Source of the DNA: Polynucleobacter paneuropaeus
Lineage (GTDB): Bacteria; Pseudomonadota; Gammaproteobacteria; Burkholderiales; Burkholderiaceae
Length of the DNA stretch: 64,000 bases
Direction: 5' to 3'
Assembly: GCF_003261235.1 (NCBI RefSeq)
Contig: NZ_CP030085.1
Location: 787,454 to 851,453 of the forward strand
This document shows, piece after piece, positions 1-7,521 of this stretch. The position numbers were made by a program, and so were the translations under genes. The notes beneath the pieces are model-generated. The model made no database searches and was not told the DNA's origin. It saw only the letters and a list, made by a program, of their open reading frames with translations. The first letter of the stretch is position 1. Each line of letters begins with the position of its first letter.

Positions 1-225
1 AATGGAGACCAACTTAACACGTCATATCAGGCGTCAATAGATAACCTCTATCAAATGCAAATATTGGGCAAAGATCAGTTTATTCAGCCGCAAAATTCTG
101 CCTTACCGAAATATTCGATTGATCAAGTGAAGATTGACAATTTCTCGGATAAAAATATCTTTATTGCTCTACCGATAATTTTTCTAGACTTGCCAACCAA
201 AATCCCGTTAGATAATAATGAATGA
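1..225 (+). CDS. C-terminal end of an unknown protein (5' end outside window)
   Basis: The frame is open from base 1 and ends at TGA 223-225, giving the last 74 residues of a protein that begins upstream. It ends in a hydrophobic stretch (FIALPIIFLDLP) followed by IPLDNNE. I recognise no family. The stop overlaps the start of the next gene by 8 bases, so the two are probably co-transcribed and translationally coupled. The tail has two N-X-S/T sequons (NTS and NFS). Given the N-glycosyltransferase downstream this is worth noting, but two in 74 residues of an Asn-rich sequence may be chance. The C-terminus does not look like an outer-membrane beta-barrel end. Confidence 0.6.
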   Translation, partial: NGDQLNTSYQASIDNLYQMQILGKDQFIQPQNSALPKYSIDQVKIDNFSDKNIFIALPIIFLDLPTKIPLDNNE

Positions 226-2008
226 AACTAGTAAAGCCTCTATAAGAAGACGGAGAGACCAATCATTTGTCACTAGATTTTTTGTTGGAAACGGCATTGA
301 TATCGGTGCAGGTGAAGATTCACTTGCTCAGCAACTAACCCGCTTTACTAAAATTAAATCTGTCCGTAGCTGGGATGTTTATGATGGAGATGCTCAGTAT
401 CTAGAGGGTGTTCTAGATGATCAATTCGATTTTGTATATTCCTCACACTGTCTTGAGGACCTAGAAAACCCACTAGAAGCATTGAAAAATTGGTTGAGAG
501 TTACAAAACCAGGGGGATTTCTGATTGTTAGTGTGCCTGATGAGGATATGTATGAACATGGCATTTGGCCATCTATTCATAACGCTGATCATTCATGGTC
601 TTTCACAATTTCTAAATCAAATCCAAGGATGCCAAAATCAATTCAGGTTATAGATTTAATCAGACAGCTCAGTAATGTCGCTGATTGTGAGCGCATTCAT
701 TTAGTAAGCGATCATTATGAGCCAACTACCCAATTGATTGATCAAACGCTAGGAATTGCTGAGTGCGCAATTGAGATTGTTCTGAGAAAAAAGTTACATG
801 GATTTCGTCAATTGATGGATCTTGCAATTGCCTGTGAGCAGGCTGGGAAATTTGCAGAGGCAATGAATTATTGCCAGGGCGCTATAAATTTAGAGCCCAC
901 TCAATTTGAGGCAATTAACTTTGCTACAAATTTGCTATCAAGGAGTATCTCCGCAGAATCTGCGCTTGATGCATGGGACCAGTATTTACAACTTAAACCG
1001 ACATCTTATGAAAGCCAATATTTCCGCGCTTTGCATTTGCTATCCATGGGGAGGTACGATGAAGGATTTCAAGCTAGAGACCCCCTTGTTCCTGATGCTC
1101 GACGAACACCCATTACTCCACCCGTAAATTACCCTAGATGGGAAGGGCAGAGCCTTCAAGGGAAGCGGATTGCCATATGGACTGAATTTGGCCTTGGCGA
1201 CGAGATTATGTTTGCAAGGTTTGCAAGTCAATTCAAAGATCTTGGCGCGTCATTAGTTGCTTTGGTTTGTCAGAAGCCCCTTGTTGCATTGATGGCTGGC
1301 TTGGCAGATGTAGATTTAGTTGTGTCGAGCAGTCAAGCGGAAAATAATAAACACATTAAGGATTTGGATTATTGGGTATTTCCCCACTCGATACCTGCAT
1401 ATTATTCGCTAAACAAGTTTGGTGTTCCACAAAAATTGCCATACATTGAAGTGAGTGCGGCAACTAAAAAAAAAGCAGCCTTAAAACTAACTGCCGAAAA
1501 AGTAAATCGATTAAAGGTTGGGCTTGCATATCAGGGTAATCCAACCCATGAGAATGATCGGCTCCGATCAGTTTTTGATTTAAGGAGTCTTGCTCCAATA
1601 TTTAAAATTCAAGGAATTGATTGGGTGATTTTGCAAAATGATAATTTAGAAAAAATTAACTCAGATTTGAAGGTATTTGACGATCTTGAGCAAGCGTCCA
1701 TAACTATAGTCGGCGATAAATTGGGTGATTTGCTAGATACTGCGGCAATTTGCACCCAACTCGATCTTGTAGTCAGTGTTGATACTGCAGTAGCACATTT
1801 AGCTGGGGCACTCAATATCCCCGTTTTTCTGTTATTACCAACATTTTGTGACTGGCGTTGGGGTATTGATCAAACTATATCTAGTTGGTACCCAAAAACA
1901 GAAATTTTTAGACAGCACATTACAGGCCTCTGGAACGTACCAGTAGAGAGGGTGGCTACACGTCTCTCAGAAGAGTTGGCTAAATTGATGCCAAAGCAGC
2001 ATAAATGA
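218..2008 (+). CDS. Methyltransferase-TPR-GT9-like glycosyltransferase fusion
   Basis: A 596-residue protein with three parts. Residues about 20-190 resemble a class I SAM methyltransferase: a glycine-rich motif I (GNGIDIGAGED) and a Methyltransf_11-type stretch (VYSSHCLEDL, then KPGGFLIVSVPDED). Residues about 200-290 look like TPR helices. Residues about 315-590 resemble the heptosyltransferase/GT9-like domain often found behind TPRs, with FGLGDEIMFARF, GLAYQGNPTHENDRLRS and VVSVDTAVAHLAGALNIPVF. No signal peptide is seen, so it is probably cytoplasmic, acting on a surface glycan or glycoprotein. Its start overlaps the preceding stop, and the N-glycosyltransferase gene follows after 85 bp. 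The domain reading is fairly sure; the substrate is unknown. Confidence 0.8.
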   Translation: MNETSKASIRRRRDQSFVTRFFVGNGIDIGAGEDSLAQQLTRFTKIKSVRSWDVYDGDAQYLEGVLDDQFDFVYSSHCLEDLENPLEALKNWLRVTKPGGFLIVSVPDEDMYEHGIWPSIHNADHSWSFTISKSNPRMPKSIQVIDLIRQLSNVADCERIHLVSDHYEPTTQLIDQTLGIAECAIEIVLRKKLHGFRQLMDLAIACEQAGKFAEAMNYCQGAINLEPTQFEAINFATNLLSRSISAESALDAWDQYLQLKPTSYESQYFRALHLLSMGRYDEGFQARDPLVPDARRTPITPPVNYPRWEGQSLQGKRIAIWTEFGLGDEIMFARFASQFKDLGASLVALVCQKPLVALMAGLADVDLVVSSSQAENNKHIKDLDYWVFPHSIPAYYSLNKFGVPQKLPYIEVSAATKKKAALKLTAEKVNRLKVGLAYQGNPTHENDRLRSVFDLRSLAPIFKIQGIDWVILQNDNLEKINSDLKVFDDLEQASITIVGDKLGDLLDTAAICTQLDLVVSVDTAVAHLAGALNIPVFLLLPTFCDWRWGIDQTISSWYPKTEIFRQHITGLWNVPVERVATRLSEELAKLMPKQHK

Positions 2009-2093
2009 AGCGACAACTACCTTGACACGCGCCGGAAATTATCAAAAAATAAATATGCAAAGCAGAGCGCTAAAAAAATAAGGATTTATTGAG

Positions 2094-3947
2094 GTGGGAT
2101 TTAACTTAGAAAAATTTGAAGCATTTGCATACAGCAGAAATCATGAGGCTGGAATGAGGGAGCTCCTGGCGCTATTGGAGGGGCTGGATCAAAATTATGG
2201 GTATGTTGGCTCTCAATTTGAGGCGCAACCCTTGCAGTCTGTAGCGCAGCAAGAAGAAAATCGACATTTAATGACCCGCATTGCCGCAGCTATATCTTGC
2301 TTTTTCGCTGATAAAGAATTGAGAATTTCATTTGAATGGCAATCACGCATTTTAAATTATCACCGTTGGTTATCTCTTATATTTTCTGTCAGCTCTTTCC
2401 ATAATGCAGATCATGTGATGCGCTCGTTAAATTTGCAAGAAAATCAATCAGATTTATCCCGGCTGGAGTTGGCAAAAGAAGATTTATTTAAATTTGCACT
2501 TCTATATATGCCCGATTCGGAAGTTCCTTTAGATTTAGATGCGCTTTGGGAGGCTGACAAAGTTTTGGCAGCAAGTCTTTGTCTTGTATTGATCTCCCCA
2601 AGATTTTTGGGTTCGCCTCTTGCTCATAGCAAGCGAGAGCAAATTTTGCCATGGCTCACCAAGAGATTGGTTGAAATAGAGGATTTGGAAAGTCTCCCTA
2701 TGGGAGTTCTACATGATCTATATATGCACTGCAGTTATGCTGATAACCATAAGAAACATGATATTAAAAGATCCATTAATGCTCTGATTTGTAAAAAATT
2801 GAATCAACATAATTTATTAGATTTTGATCTCTCTATAAATAATGTTCAGGTACATGATTTAAATAATAAGCCCGTAATGCTTGTTGTTTTGGAGTGGTTT
2901 GGTAGTGCCCATTCTATCTACAGAACACATTCATTAACCATTGAGAGTGCTCGCCAGCATTTTTATGTAATTGGAATGGCGTATGAACAGTGTGTAGATG
3001 AAACAACTCGCCAAGTGTTTGATGAGTTTGTTGTTATTAAAGCTAACTCAATGCCAGAACAGTTAAGACAAATTCAAAATTTAGCAAGGGATAAGGGGGC
3101 AAAAGTGTGTTACATGCCTAGTGTCGGCATGTTCCCTTTAACCATGTGGTTAGCAAATTTACGGATTGCACCAATGCAATTGATGGCGTTAGGGCATCCA
3201 GCGACAACGCATGCCCATGCCATTGATTATGTAGTTGTAGAGGAAGACTATGTTGGTAGCGAGGAGTGTTTTAGTGAAAGATTATTAAAATTACCAAAAG
3301 ATGGAATGCCATATAGACCATCTGCCGCCGCTCTGCCTCTCAATCTTGATTTAGATCGCGTCCAAAAGCCAACTTTAGTGCAAATTGCTGTATGTTCTAC
3401 CACCATGAAGTTAAACCCAGGCTTTTTGCAGGCCTGCGCTCTAATATCCCAACGCGCAAAGGTGCCAATTCATTTTCAGTTTCTAATAGGTCAAGCGCAG
3501 GGTATTATTCATCCTTATGTTGAGAGGGTGGTCAAGAGCTATTTAGGTGATGGTGTTACTGTACACCCGCATCAGGCATACGCTGAATATATGAAGGTTA
3601 TAAATCAATGCGATTTATTTATCAATCCCTTTCCATTTGGCAATACAAATGGGATTATCGATACTGTTAGCGCTGGACTGGTTGGTATTTGTAAGACGGG
3701 GCAGGAAGTACATGAACATATCGATCAGGGTCTTTTTGAGCGCCTTGGATTTCCAAATTGGATGATCGCTAAGTCTGTGGACCAGTATGTCGAGGCCGCC
3801 ATTCGATTGGTTGAAAATCATGAAGAAAGAATAGTCTTGTCAAAATTGCATGCCGGACCCGGAGCAACAAACATAATTTTTAACGGAAGAGCTCACATTA
3901 TGGGGGAGCTTATATATGAAAAACTCAACGAGATGAGCTGTCCCTAG
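2094..3947 (+). CDS. HMW1C-like cytoplasmic N-glycosyltransferase (GT41)
   Basis: A 617-residue protein that aligns from end to end, as I remember the family, with Actinobacillus pleuropneumoniae NGT (620 residues) and Haemophilus HMW1C. These enzymes transfer hexose from a UDP-sugar to Asn in N-X-S/T sequons of adhesins in the cytoplasm. Diagnostic segments are GSAHSIYRTHS (270-280), ALGHPATTH (365-373), DYVGSEECFSE (385-395), STTMKLNP (435-442), HPH (491-493), NPFPFGNTNGIID (511-523) and EVHEHIDQGLFERLG (538-552). Lys439, His493 and Asp523 occupy positions that bind the nucleotide sugar or are needed for activity in the family. The start is GTG, with AGGA 9 bases upstream. No adhesin gene is visible in the window. 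Confidence 0.92.
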   Translation: MGFNLEKFEAFAYSRNHEAGMRELLALLEGLDQNYGYVGSQFEAQPLQSVAQQEENRHLMTRIAAAISCFFADKELRISFEWQSRILNYHRWLSLIFSVSSFHNADHVMRSLNLQENQSDLSRLELAKEDLFKFALLYMPDSEVPLDLDALWEADKVLAASLCLVLISPRFLGSPLAHSKREQILPWLTKRLVEIEDLESLPMGVLHDLYMHCSYADNHKKHDIKRSINALICKKLNQHNLLDFDLSINNVQVHDLNNKPVMLVVLEWFGSAHSIYRTHSLTIESARQHFYVIGMAYEQCVDETTRQVFDEFVVIKANSMPEQLRQIQNLARDKGAKVCYMPSVGMFPLTMWLANLRIAPMQLMALGHPATTHAHAIDYVVVEEDYVGSEECFSERLLKLPKDGMPYRPSAAALPLNLDLDRVQKPTLVQIAVCSTTMKLNPGFLQACALISQRAKVPIHFQFLIGQAQGIIHPYVERVVKSYLGDGVTVHPHQAYAEYMKVINQCDLFINPFPFGNTNGIIDTVSAGLVGICKTGQEVHEHIDQGLFERLGFPNWMIAKSVDQYVEAAIRLVENHEERIVLSKLHAGPGATNIIFNGRAHIMGELIYEKLNEMSCP

Positions 3948-4054
3948 GGTAGCAAAGCAAATAAATCTAGAGATGTTGACCTGTCTGGTTTTATCAAATC
4001 AACTTAGGCTGCAGACATAAAGACTGTTAAGAAAATACTAAAAACGTTGGGGGG

Positions 4055-4207
4055 ATGATGAAAATCGCCAAAGAAATTAAGAAAACAAAGATTGATGCGC
4101 TGCCCAACTTTGATATGGCTCGCTATTTAAATAGCGATAAAGCAATTGCCGAATACCTAAATCAAGTTCTTGAAGAGGGTGATGACGCATTGTGTGTATT
4201 CCAGTGA
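4055..4207 (+). pseudogene. Truncated HigA-like addiction-module antitoxin
   Basis: Starting at ATGATG just after a GGGGGG run, the frame reads 50 residues. The segment with FDMARYLNSD, IAEYLNQVLEEGDDAL is the N-terminal signature of the 'putative addiction module antidote' family (about 100 residues, partner of a HigB/RelE-type toxin). The match stops after DDAL: the last residues and the stop come from the IS21-like end that begins at about 4191. The HTH half of the antitoxin is therefore missing, and no toxin gene lies beside it. Family membership is recalled, not searched. Confidence 0.65.
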
Positions 4208-4262
4208 AAGTTGCCACCTATTCCATTCCAAAGTTGGCGCCCATTCCAGCGGAAAGTAGCCC
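4191..4262. mobile_element. Solitary IS21-family-like end
   Basis: Three imperfect copies of the motif ATTCCA-N4-AAAGT-N-G begin at 4198, 4220 and 4243, a period of 22-23 bp, preceded by TGTG at about 4191. Tandem transposase-binding repeats of this type at a TG end are typical of IS21-family insertion sequences. No istA or istB gene follows, so this is a relic. It interrupts the antitoxin reading frame on its left and abuts a VapC fragment on its right. The family assignment rests on the repeat pattern only. Confidence 0.5.
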
Positions 4263-4287
4263 AGTGATCCCAGTAGGGGTCATCACA

Positions 4288-4422
4288 TTAAACTTCCCAA
4301 TCTTCAATTAGCAAGCCTTGCACCCTGCCAAATTCACCGGTGTTATGGGTAATTAGTATTGCATTATTAGCGCGTGCGATTGCGGCAATGATTAAATCAT
4401 TCGCGCCAATTACATTTCCTAT
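4288..4422 (-). pseudogene. VapC/PIN-domain toxin, C-terminal fragment
   Basis: On the minus strand a frame of 44 codons reads GNVIGANDLIIAAIARA, then ILITHNTGEFGRVQGLLIEDW, and stops at 4288-4290. This matches the end of VapC PIN-domain ribonucleases: the G-x-x-D-L-x-I-A-A segment carrying a catalytic Asp, the T-x-N-T-x-E-F motif, and the terminal GL-x-x-E-x-W. An in-frame stop just upstream (4423-4425) and the lack of any N-terminal half show it is a fragment. No VapB antitoxin is present. Confidence 0.75.
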
Positions 4423-4491
4423 TCAGTAATAAAAATAATTTCTTATGGTTGGTACCGCACATAATTATTAGCAAGAAATAACTAGACTGTC

Positions 4492-4557
4492 TATAACAAA
4501 CCTACGAGCTGATTTGGCGTCCTGCTAAATCTACTGCCCTAGATTTCGAACATAGTT
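4492..4557 (+). repeat. Upstream element copy A
   Basis: About four of five bases match 10976-11042 (copy B) over some 66 bp, with shared blocks GAGCTGA, TTTGG and TAGATTTCG. A weaker third copy lies at 13671-13720. All three sit roughly 40-90 bp ahead of a start codon of an unrelated small or accessory gene, here the 68-residue protein at 4611. This suggests a dispersed promoter or regulatory element, or a leftover from duplication. Confidence 0.5.
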
Positions 4558-4610
4558 CAATTACTCACCCTAATTATGCTTAGCTTCGTTTCAAGGAAGG
4601 GATAAAAAAA

Positions 4611-4817
4611 ATGAACAAGAAACAGTTGTTTCAAAAGATCATAACTCATCATTTGTATGGGCCACAACAATATGATGGCAGAGAGGTATTCTATGATGCC
4701 GATAAAGGGCAATTTTGGGATCCTCGTATGAACTCGTATTTAGATCATGAAGTCGGTCGAGTGTTAATTGATATTTATTTTGGACGCGGAAAGGCTCCAG
4801 TCACTCCGATAAAATAA
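4611..4817 (+). CDS. Hypothetical 68-residue protein
   Basis: A small protein with a good ribosome-binding site (AAGGAAGGG, 4595-4603) ahead of the ATG. The sequence is soluble and rich in charged and aromatic residues: LYGPQQYDGREVFYDADKG near the start, YLDHEVGRVLIDIYFG near the end. There is no membrane segment or known motif. It stands alone between the toxin-antitoxin relics and a Crp-family gene and carries the copy A element upstream. I do not recognise the family. Confidence 0.6.
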   Translation: MNKKQLFQKIITHHLYGPQQYDGREVFYDADKGQFWDPRMNSYLDHEVGRVLIDIYFGRGKAPVTPIK

Positions 4818-4940
4818 TCCGTCTCAATTGGACAAGAGATATATTTGGGGAAAAGCTTAAATATGTACGGGGTCAACCATAACGGTTTGCTCTCAATCCT
4901 TATGTGCGCTATCGAACAGACTTAATCTATAGTAAGTATA

Positions 4941-4963
4941 ATAGTTATAGTTATAGTTATATT
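4941..4963. repeat. Tandem ATAGTT hexamer repeat
   Basis: Three and a half uninterrupted copies of ATAGTT, ending in ATATT, lie 40-60 bp ahead of the Crp-family gene at 5000. A short tandem array in a promoter region could change its length by slippage and alter spacing. This is only a structural observation. Confidence 0.6.
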
Positions 4964-4999
4964 AAGTGATCTGTTACATAAAATATATATAAAGAATAA

Positions 5000-5713
5000 A
5001 TGATTTTAGTTAAAGATCAAAACCAATTATTCAATTCCTTTCCCCCAGAAGTATGGAAGAGGTTACTGCTTCACTTCACACTGGTTGACATGGAACTTGG
5101 TATGGTTTTATACGAGCCAGGAATAAAGATGACTCATGTTTTCTTTCCGGCCACTGCAATTGTTTCTTTATTGTATGGATTAGAAAATGGAACATCTGCG
5201 GAAATTGCTGTAGCAGGTAATGAAGGTTTAGTGGGCATATCAATTTTTATGGGGGGTGAGACATCTACTAGCAGGGCCGTTGTCCAAAGTGCAGGCTTTG
5301 GTTACAAAATCAAGTCTAGTATTTTATTGGACGAATTTAATCGATCTGCTCCAGTAATGCATCTTCTACTACGCTACACCCAAGCACTCATAAGTCAAAT
5401 GACACAAACTGCGGTTTGTAATCGGCACCATTCTTTAGATCAGCAATTATGTCGATGGTTATTACTAAGCGCCGATCGTCTAACAGGGAATGAGCTCATT
5501 ATGACGCAGGAGCTTATTGCTAATATGCTGGGCGTTCGCAGGGAAGGGGTAACTGAGGCAGCAACAAAACTCCAAAAGGCAGGTCTAATTAAATATGCCC
5601 GTGGTCACATCACTATCTTAAATCGAACTGGCCTAGAACAGCGTAGTTGTGAGTGCTATAAGGTTGTGAAAAAAGAATACGATAGATTATTACCCAATTG
5701 CATTGCAACGTAA
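5000..5713 (+). CDS. Crp/Fnr-family transcriptional regulator
   Basis: A 237-residue protein with a cyclic-nucleotide-binding-like domain (about 10-135) and a C-terminal winged helix (about 150-220). The sensor half has LVDMELGMVLYEPG, FFPATAIVSLLYGLENGTSAEIAVAGNEGLVGI and an FMGG motif. This is the subgroup that lacks clear FNR cysteines and the phosphate-binding cassette of true CRP. The recognition region reads MTQELIANMLGVRREGVTEAA, a typical HTH_Crp helix-turn-helix. It is monocistronic, with a hexamer repeat upstream. Regulators of this subtype are common in Burkholderiales next to stress genes; the ligand and targets are unknown. Confidence 0.88.
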   Translation: MILVKDQNQLFNSFPPEVWKRLLLHFTLVDMELGMVLYEPGIKMTHVFFPATAIVSLLYGLENGTSAEIAVAGNEGLVGISIFMGGETSTSRAVVQSAGFGYKIKSSILLDEFNRSAPVMHLLLRYTQALISQMTQTAVCNRHHSLDQQLCRWLLLSADRLTGNELIMTQELIANMLGVRREGVTEAATKLQKAGLIKYARGHITILNRTGLEQRSCECYKVVKKEYDRLLPNCIAT

Positions 5714-6053
5714 GTTAGTTTTTATTGGATGTCTAAGTATCATTGACTCTTTTAGACTTTGCTCAGCGTCTAACTTTCGGGTAAATTTTTTTACCAGCTG
5801 ATCAAAATTATTTATTACACACCCGGCTGAATCAGAGCTGCTAACAGCAAACATCCATTTAGTTTTATAGAGCACCAAAGGCAATTACAGGTGGAAGAGC
5901 GATATTGTGCTAAAAAGTGAAGTAAGTTTTTCTCTTCTAACAGAAGTAAGCCTTACTCATCAACATCTCGTCATTGTGTACGGTAGCAGACATAAATATT
6001 TATTAATACCCTATAAAGTAACTAAATTATTAAATTAATTTAGGCGGTAAAAA
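5714..6053. other. Intergenic stretch, no supported gene
   Basis: These 340 bp separate the Crp-family gene from the winged-helix gene. A minus-strand frame (5690-5884, TTG start, 64 residues) exists but has no ribosome-binding site and overlaps the end of the Crp gene, so I do not call it. The last 60 bp are AT-rich and likely hold the promoter of the gene at 6054. Nothing else is visible. Confidence 0.5.
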
Positions 6054-6416
6054 ATGATTTCGATCAAATCGTTGGCTTTTGCTAAATATCTAAATGCCTC
6101 AACTTCTTTAAATTGGATTAATGCTAATCATAAAATTGATCTTGTAGAGGAGCAGTTGCTGAATCATATTTTATTGATGACATTTAAGGGCGATGATCTA
6201 TTGGTAGGGGATCTCCTAGTTCTATGGCAATTTGGTTCGCAAGCGACGATTCATAAACGATTAAAAAGTTTGAGTACTAAAGGTTATGTTGAGTTACGAG
6301 AAGGAAAGCTGGACGGCCGAAAAAAATTAATTTATTTAACAGCAAAAGCAGATAAGCATTTTCAAAAGCTATCTGTGTATTTAAATAAAGCATTAAAAGA
6401 ATTGGAAATAAGATAA
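6054..6416 (+). CDS. MarR-like winged-helix DNA-binding protein
   Basis: A 120-residue protein with a winged-helix core: VEEQLLNHILLMTFKGDDLLVGDLL, the recognition region QFGSQATIHKRLKSLSTKGYVEL, a wing with DGRKKLIYLT, and a C-terminal helix. The order follows MarR-type regulators, though the protein is short and lacks the long dimerisation helices. The gene at 6858 (minus strand) encodes a relative with the same GSQAT-x-H-x4-K-x-L signature, and the two flank an IS3 remnant. GGCGG lies a few bases before the ATG. Targets are unknown. Confidence 0.7.
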   Translation: MISIKSLAFAKYLNASTSLNWINANHKIDLVEEQLLNHILLMTFKGDDLLVGDLLVLWQFGSQATIHKRLKSLSTKGYVELREGKLDGRKKLIYLTAKADKHFQKLSVYLNKALKELEIR

Positions 6417-6545
6417 ATAATTTTGCTTTGGAGACAAAGGTACCAACGTACATCATATAAGTGGTAACTCGGATCACGAGTTTGAATCGCTATCACTTAT
6501 ATAGACATTATCTAGCATAATATTTAGTTTATTAGAAGGTGTTTA

Positions 6546-6840
6546 ATGAGTGCAAAAAGACCATTAACAGAAGAGTTCAAGTTAGAGGAACTCAAGCAAG
6601 TGCTTGAGTGATGTTTCTGATTTCAAGACATCGCTGCCAGATTTGGCACTTCGTCTCATAGCCCGTATACCTTGACTAATAAATAGGACATTCCAGCAGA
6701 GTAAAAACAAGGGTAGATATCTGTGATTACATTGAAATTTTTTACAACCCGGTTAGGCATCATGGTTACAACGTTGGGCTTTCTCCGGTAGTATTTGAAA
6801 TGTAGTACCAAGCGAAGTTTGCAAGTGTCTAAGATATTGT
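6546..6840 (+). pseudogene. IS3-family transposase remnant
   Basis: Pieces of both IS3 reading frames remain. From ATG 6546 the OrfA start reads MSAKRPLTEEFKLEELKQVLE and hits a stop at 6609. Shifted by one frame, OrfA continues as DIAARFGTSSHSPYTLTNK. After a large deletion comes the end of OrfB: DYIEIFYNPVRHHGYNVGLSPVVFE, then a stop. The catalytic DDE core is gone, so it cannot transpose. I could not identify convincing terminal inverted repeats. It lies between two related winged-helix genes. Confidence 0.8.
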
Positions 6841-6857
6841 CAGTGATTCAATATAAC

Positions 6858-7178
6858 TTAGGGACTATCCATGAAAATAGCTACTAAAGTCTTTAAACGT
6901 TTTAGAGCTAGAGAAGTTGGTAGGACATTTTTTATTCTATTATCAACCGAATCGATCCCAACTTTAATTAAATCTAGTCTAGCCAGTTCTTTCGTAACAG
7001 CATGAAGCGTTGCCTGAGATCCTACTGTTTTTAGTAAAATAATCTCTTTAACGTGGCAGGCCTTATTGGTAAGATATTTTTCACATATATAGTCTAAGAT
7101 CAAGACTTGCCTATCGTTTAAGTGATAGCTTTTATTGATTGATCTTGCTTTATCAATTTTGGATAAGTATTCCAACAT
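6858..7178 (-). CDS. MarR-like winged-helix DNA-binding protein
   Basis: A 106-residue winged-helix protein. It has LNDRQVLILDYICEKYL, the recognition segment TVGSQATLHAVTKELARLDLI, and a wing with SVDNRIKNVLPTSLA. The GSQAT-x-H motif and spacing match the protein at 6054, so the two are paralogues of a small MarR-like family. It is the second gene of a minus-strand pair: the 57-residue gene upstream ends 8 bp before this start. The function is probably transcriptional repression, but no operator can be identified by eye. Confidence 0.7.
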   Translation of the reverse strand: MLEYLSKIDKARSINKSYHLNDRQVLILDYICEKYLTNKACHVKEIILLKTVGSQATLHAVTKELARLDLIKVGIDSVDNRIKNVLPTSLALKRLKTLVAIFMDSP

Positions 7179-7186
7179 GAACTTTG

Positions 7187-7360
7187 TTATCGCTTTACTT
7201 CTTTTATTTTTGAGTTGATATTACCGTAGACTTTCCAATGTTTGATGTCTTCAAATAGCTTATCGAGATCGGCATAAGATAGGTTCTTCATATCCAGAAG
7301 GTTGATTGAGTCTCCTGCCTCTAGTCTTTCTAATGCCATAGCGTGTGTTAGCTCAGTCAT
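7187..7360 (-). CDS. Hypothetical 57-residue protein
   Basis: A minus-strand ORF with a good ribosome-binding site (AAGGACA about 6 bases before the ATG). It encodes a soluble, charged protein: MTELTHAMALERLEAGDSIN, then LSYADLDKLFEDIKHWKVYG and a lysine-rich tail. It ends 8 bp before the winged-helix gene on the same strand, which suggests a two-gene operon and a partner role for that regulator. No family is recognised. Confidence 0.6.
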   Translation of the reverse strand: MTELTHAMALERLEAGDSINLLDMKNLSYADLDKLFEDIKHWKVYGNINSKIKEVKR

Positions 7361-7521
7361 TCAAATGTCCTTTAGCCAATTTGGCCTCATTCTTAGTAAG
7401 CTAGGCTTAATTCATCACTTATTGCCACGTTTAAGTTGGTAAATGTAATTAATCGGACATAAATTTTTTAAAAGGTCCATGATGTTTGATAGACAAGAGA
7501 ACATCCTAGGGAGTTTTCACT

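Noticed and set aside
4941..4963. CRISPR-like array
   Set aside because: The ATAGTT repeat is six bases with no spacers; no CRISPR array was seen anywhere in the window.
5690..5884. Minus-strand 64-residue frame after the Crp gene
   Set aside because: TTG start, no ribosome-binding site, and it overlaps the end of the Crp coding region; its composition is not clearly protein-like.
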